A stretch of DNA of 64,000 nt from Phycicoccus endophyticus (GTDB taxonomy: Bacteria > Actinomycetota > Actinomycetes > Actinomycetales > Dermatophilaceae): the NCBI RefSeq assembly GCF_011326735.1, contig NZ_JAANCN010000006.1:62001-126000 (forward strand). The letters are read 5' to 3'. The position numbers and the translations under genes were made by a program. Shown here in pieces: positions 60,942 through 64,000 of the stretch (the first letter of the stretch is position 1; the number at the start of each line of letters is the position of its first letter). The notes beneath the pieces are model-generated. The model saw nothing but the letters and a program-made list of their open reading frames with translations, was not told the DNA's origin and did no database searches.

Positions 60942-61694
60942 TCAGCTCGAGGGGCCGAACCGCTCGGTGCGCACCGCAGCGGCGTCGTGCCCCAGGCCCA
61001 GCAGGAGGCCGGTCGCGGTCTCGACGAAGCCGCCGGGGCCGCAGACGTAGACGACCGGTGGCACGCGGGTGGTCGACACCGCCGGCAGGTCCTCACGGTG
61101 GAGCCGACCGGGGGGCCGGCCGTCCTGCGGGAGCCCCGCGCGGGTGAAGACCCGCTCGACCCGCAGGCCGGGCGTGGTCAGGCCGAGGGCGTGCAGCTCG
61201 TCGGTGTAGATGACGTGGTCGGGGGTGCGGGCCGAGTACACGAGGTGGAACGGCTGGTCGGTGCCCGCCCGGACGCGCTCACGGACCATGGCCATGAGCG
61301 GCACGATGCCCGAGCCGCCCGCGACGAGCAGCACGGGCTCGGGCATCCGGGCCGACCACCGGAACCACCCACCGATCGGGCCACGCACCTCGAGCTGGTC
61401 TCCCGGGCGGGCCTGCTCGACGAGCCACGGCGAGACCTCGCCGTCGGTGACGAGCTGGACGGTGAGGACGAGCCGGCCCGTCTCGGGCGCCGAGGCCACC
61501 GAGTAGGTGCGGGTCGCCGTGTACCCGTCGGCGGCCGTGAGGCGCACGTCGACGTGCTGGCCCGCGTCGTGCCCGGGCCACCCGGGCACCTCGAGGACGA
61601 CGGTGCGGGCGGTACGCGTCTCGAGCCAGGCGTCCTCGACGCGGGCCCGGTACCAGGGCATGGGTCCCGGCAGGCCGGGTTCGGGCTGCGGCAC
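60942..61694 (-). CDS. FNR-like flavin reductase, partner of the molybdoenzyme
   Basis: 250-residue ferredoxin-NADP reductase-type protein. FAD motif RTYSVASAPET (RxYS) and phosphate loop GPIGGWFRW; NAD(P)-binding segment VAGGSGIVPLMAMVRER and C-terminal YVCGPGGFVETATGLLLGLG. No iron-sulfur cluster motif. Its GTG starts one base after the stop of the molybdopterin oxidoreductase, so they are a pair; it could pass electrons between NAD(P)H and the molybdenum centre, directly or through a carrier. Confidence 0.9.
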   Translation of the reverse strand: MPQPEPGLPGPMPWYRARVEDAWLETRTARTVVLEVPGWPGHDAGQHVDVRLTAADGYTATRTYSVASAPETGRLVLTVQLVTDGEVSPWLVEQARPGDQLEVRGPIGGWFRWSARMPEPVLLVAGGSGIVPLMAMVRERVRAGTDQPFHLVYSARTPDHVIYTDELHALGLTTPGLRVERVFTRAGLPQDGRPPGRLHREDLPAVSTTRVPPVVYVCGPGGFVETATGLLLGLGHDAAAVRTERFGPSS

Positions 61695-61695
61695 C

Positions 61696-62307
61696 TCAGT
61701 CGCCGACGTAGCGCTGCTCGCGCCAGGGGTCGCCGTAGGCGTGGTAGCCCAGCTGCTCCCAGAAGCCGGGGGTGTCCCGGGCGAGCAGCTGCAGGCCGCT
61801 CAGCCACTTGGCGGACTTCCACAGGTACAGGTGGGGCACGAGCAGCCGAGCCGGGCCACCGTGCTCGGGGGCGAGCGGCGCACCGTCGTACTCGGTGGCG
61901 ACCCAGGCCCGCCCCCCGAGCAGGTCCTCGAGCGGCAGGTTGGTCGTGTAGCCGCCGACGGCGTGGACCAGGACGAAGGCGGCACCCGCCGTCGTATCCG
62001 GCCCCGCCGCGGCGAGGACGTCCTCGAGCGGGACCCCGCGCCACGTCGTGTCGAGCTTGCTCCACTTCGTCACGCAGTGCAGGTCGGTCGTGAACGTCTC
62101 GTGCGGCAGGGCCGCGAGGGCGTCCCAGGACAGGCTCGTCACCGCGCCGCCGACCGTCGTGACCTCGAGCCGCCAGTCCTCCACGCGCACCGCCGGCGTC
62201 GGCCCGGCCGAGAGCACGGGAAAGCCACGCTCGAGGTACTGGCCCGGCGGGATGCGCGGGTCACGGTCGGTGCGGCGGCCGACGAAGCCTCGGGTGACGA
62301 TGTCCAC
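61696..62307 (-). CDS. Sulfite-oxidase-family molybdopterin oxidoreductase
   Basis: 203-residue protein made of the oxidoreductase molybdopterin-binding domain (sulfite oxidase fold) without the dimerisation domain. The Cys that binds molybdenum is Cys78 in TDLHCVTKWSKLDTTWRG. Also VHAVGGYTTNLPLEDLL, LAPEHGGPARLLVPHLYLWKSAKW. Close to MsrP/YuiH-like enzymes; no Tat signal visible, so probably cytoplasmic. Substrate unknown. GTG at 62307 is preferred; GACAAT stands six bases upstream. Needs molybdate, which the modABC operon in this window supplies. Confidence 0.9.
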   Translation of the reverse strand: MDIVTRGFVGRRTDRDPRIPPGQYLERGFPVLSAGPTPAVRVEDWRLEVTTVGGAVTSLSWDALAALPHETFTTDLHCVTKWSKLDTTWRGVPLEDVLAAAGPDTTAGAAFVLVHAVGGYTTNLPLEDLLGGRAWVATEYDGAPLAPEHGGPARLLVPHLYLWKSAKWLSGLQLLARDTPGFWEQLGYHAYGDPWREQRYVGD

Positions 62308-62316
62308 CCCGCCATT

Positions 62317-62328
62317 GTCACCGGTGAC
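62317..62328. promoter_or_regulatory. Palindrome upstream of the molybdoenzyme gene
   Basis: GTCACCGGTGAC, perfect 12-bp palindrome whose last three bases overlap the GACAAT -10-like box on the minus strand. Possible operator; identity unknown. Confidence 0.35.
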
Positions 62329-62450
62329 GTGACGGGACAGACACTGTGACCCCGGCAACCCGCGCCGCCGGCGGGTCACGGGCCGTCCGTAGCGTGACGG
62401 TGGAGCCACGGCTCCCGACCGTGGCCGCAGCGGAGGGAGTGCAGGACGTC

Positions 62451-63311
62451 ATGAGTCGCACCTACGTGGTCACGGGCGCGGCCTCGGGGATCGGGCGGGC
62501 GACCGCGAACCTCTTGGCGCACCGCGGGAACCGGGTCATCGGCGTCGACGTGCGCTCCGGTGACGTCGTCGCCGACCTGTCGACCCCGCAGGGCCGTGAG
62601 GACGCCGTCGAAGGGGTCCTCGACGAGGCCGGCGGGCGGATCGACGGCGTCGTCGCGAACGCCGGGCTCTCCCTGCCCACCGCCGCGACCGTCGCCGTGA
62701 ACTACTTCGGCGCGGTCGGGCTGCTCCACGGCCTGCGCAGTGCCCTCGTCGCCGCCTCCTCGGGTGCCCCGCGGGCCGTCGTCACGTCCTCGATGGCGAC
62801 GCTCATGCCGGTGCACGCCCCGCTCGTCGAGGCTTGTGTCGCCGGCGACGAGGAGCGCGCCATGCTCATCGCCGCCGACCTCGAGGCCCAGGGCCCGCAG
62901 GTCGGCGCCATCCTCTACCCCTCGAGCAAGCGGGCACTCTCGCGCTGGGTGCGCCGCGTCGCGCCGACGGCCACGTGGGCCGGCGCCGGCATCCCGCTCA
63001 ACGCCGTGGCGCCGGGCATCGTGCGCACCCCGATGGTCGAGGAGCTCATCGCGACCGAGGAGGGCCGCGCGGGGCTGGAGGCGGCGGTCCCGATGCCGCT
63101 GCACGGCTACCTCGAGGCCCAGCAGGTGGCCGCTCTCATCGCCTGGCTGGTCTCGCCGGAGAACACGCACCTGTGCGGCCAGACCGTCTACGTCGACGGC
63201 GGCTCGGACGTCGTCCTGCGCGGCGAGGACGTGTGGTCCTGGAACGACCCGCCCTCGACGGTGAGCACCCCGCACGACGAGGCGCGCGAGAGTCAGCCGG
63301 CGTCGTCGTAG
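62451..63311 (+). CDS. SDR-family oxidoreductase (3-alpha-hydroxysteroid-dehydrogenase-like)
   Basis: 286 residues. Cofactor motif [15 protein letters not shown] near the N-terminus. Asp in [15 protein letters not shown] suggests [11 protein letters not shown] and catalytic [14 protein letters not shown] (Tyr and Lys) follow, then [16 protein letters not shown] and [18 protein letters not shown]. The form is that of hydroxysteroid/carveol-type dehydrogenases of actinobacteria. ATG at 62451, with GGAGGGAG upstream. Its 3' end overlaps that of the aldo/keto reductase by 19 bp. Substrate unknown. Confidence 0.88.
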   Translation: MSRTYVVTGAASGIGRATANLLAHRGNRVIGVDVRSGDVVADLSTPQGREDAVEGVLDEAGGRIDGVVANAGLSLPTAATVAVNYFGAVGLLHGLRSALVAASSGAPRAVVTSSMATLMPVHAPLVEACVAGDEERAMLIAADLEAQGPQVGAILYPSSKRALSRWVRRVAPTATWAGAGIPLNAVAPGIVRTPMVEELIATEEGRAGLEAAVPMPLHGYLEAQQVAALIAWLVSPENTHLCGQTVYVDGGSDVVLRGEDVWSWNDPPSTVSTPHDEARESQPASS

Positions 63312-64000
63312 GACTCGGTGTCGATCTCCTCCCGGGTCGCGGCACCGTACCGGGGGCCGCGGACCGTCCCCGCGTTGAGGATGCGCCCGGCCGCCGCGAG
63401 CACCCGCTCGGGCACCGGGGCGGCGAGGGTGGCGAGGTTCTCGTGGAGGTGCTCCACCGACCGGGTGCCCGGGACGGCGAGGACGTGCTCGCCACGGGAG
63501 AGCACCCACGCGAGCGCGAGCTGGGCCAGGGTGACCCCGGCCTCGCGGGCGAGGGCGTCCAGGGCGTGGGCCAGGGCGAGGTTGCCCGGGTAGTTCGCCG
63601 CGTCGAAGCGCGGCATGGACCGCCGGATGTCGCGCTCGGGCAGGGCCGAGGGTCGGGGCGGGTCGGCCGTGAGCAGGCCGCGGGCGAGCGGGCTGAACGC
63701 GACGAGGGCGACCCCCAGCTCTCGGGTCGCCTCCAGGGTGCCGAGCTCGGGGTTGCGCGACCAGAGGCTGTACTCGTTCTGCAGCGCCGCGACCGGGTGG
63801 ACGGCATGGGCACGCCGCAACGTCGTGGCGGAGACCTCCGAGAGCCCGACGGCCCGCACCTTGCCGGCCGTGACGAGCCCGGCGAGGGCACCGACGCTCT
63901 CCTCGACGGGCACCGCCCGGTCGAGCCGGTGCAGGTAGTACACGTCGATGACGTCGGTGCCGAGCCGGGCCAGCGCCGCGTCGCACGTGCGCACGATGGT
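63293..64000 (-). CDS. Aldo/keto reductase (5' end beyond window)
   Basis: C-terminal 235 residues of an NADPH-dependent aldo/keto reductase; the N-terminal part, with the catalytic Asp and Tyr, lies past the right edge. Visible: [19 protein letters not shown] (strand 3 with family His), [40 protein letters not shown] and the cofactor-binding [14 protein letters not shown]. Similar to the YajO/PLR-like group. The GTG at 63994 is internal, not the true start. Confidence 0.9.
   Translation of the reverse strand, partial: TIVRTCDAALARLGTDVIDVYYLHRLDRAVPVEESVGALAGLVTAGKVRAVGLSEVSATTLRRAHAVHPVAALQNEYSLWSRNPELGTLEATRELGVALVAFSPLARGLLTADPPRPSALPERDIRRSMPRFDAANYPGNLALAHALDALAREAGVTLAQLALAWVLSRGEHVLAVPGTRSVEHLHENLATLAAPVPERVLAAAGRILNAGTVRGPRYGAATREEIDTESYDDAG

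Overview
The window is one contiguous stretch of very GC-rich chromosome with the hallmarks of an actinobacterium of the Micrococcales, probably near the Intrasporangiaceae/Ornithinimicrobium group (inference). The evidence is the strong G/C third-position bias, many GTG starts, many ATGA/GTGA overlaps, actinobacterial families (DUF2530, DUF3027, DUF3263, DUF3349, DUF4031, a solo WXG100 protein, a DtxR/IdeR regulator with all metal ligands) and at least sixteen genes with a TANNNT box 6-8 nt before the start codon, the signature of leaderless transcripts. About 64 protein genes are called. Two are cut by the window edges (a diguanylate cyclase at the left, an aldo/keto reductase at the right). 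I found no rRNA, tRNA, CRISPR array, prophage or insertion sequence.

1-6.2 kb (minus strand): MASE1-PAS-PAS-GGDEF signalling protein, secreted NlpC/P60 hydrolase behind a c-di-AMP (ydaO-type) riboswitch, secreted M15-like peptidase, and an MFS exporter followed by a DtxR/IdeR regulator. 6.3-19 kb: housekeeping genes (SDR, pdxH, NYN-OST-HTH protein, citrate synthase, serC), a marR-MFS operon with a palindromic operator, a purine/xanthine-type permease, DUF2530, DUF3027 and a cold-shock-domain protein. 19-31 kb: MFS, HMG-CoA-lyase-like enzyme, and an envelope-stress unit (response regulator, histidine kinase, HtrA-type protease) whose two promoter regions share 11-bp-spaced repeats. Then come a DUF2339-type membrane protein, an HD hydrolase, a DUF4031-Nudix fusion, a WXG100 protein and a PhoD-like phosphatase.

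31-38 kb is a cell-wall and stress block: murJ (lipid II flippase) faces a femX plus D-aspartate-ligase-like ATP-grasp operon, which together could build the interpeptide bridge. Upstream of femX lies an unexplained 275-bp cluster bounded by inverted repeats and carrying four copies of a 20-bp core. Next is groEL with two CIRCE operators. 38-45 kb: pit phosphate transporter unit with a duplicated DUF3349 protein, DUF3263, an HAD phosphatase, and a divergent arsR / arsI-acr3 arsenic island. 44-50.6 kb: ung, an SGNH hydrolase, a molybdate operon (HTH-TOBE regulator plus modABC), an acyl-CoA dehydrogenase and a lipoprotein.

50.7-64 kb: MFS, a heterodimeric ABC exporter with one degenerate ATP site, a GABA-type aminotransferase, a Rho-N-like small protein, a response regulator and histidine kinase arranged tail to tail with overlapping 3' ends, aldose epimerase, a molybdopterin oxidoreductase with its likely flavin reductase, an SDR and the truncated aldo/keto reductase. 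The molybdate importer and the molybdoenzyme, 13 kb apart, are the clearest functional link between distant parts of the window.
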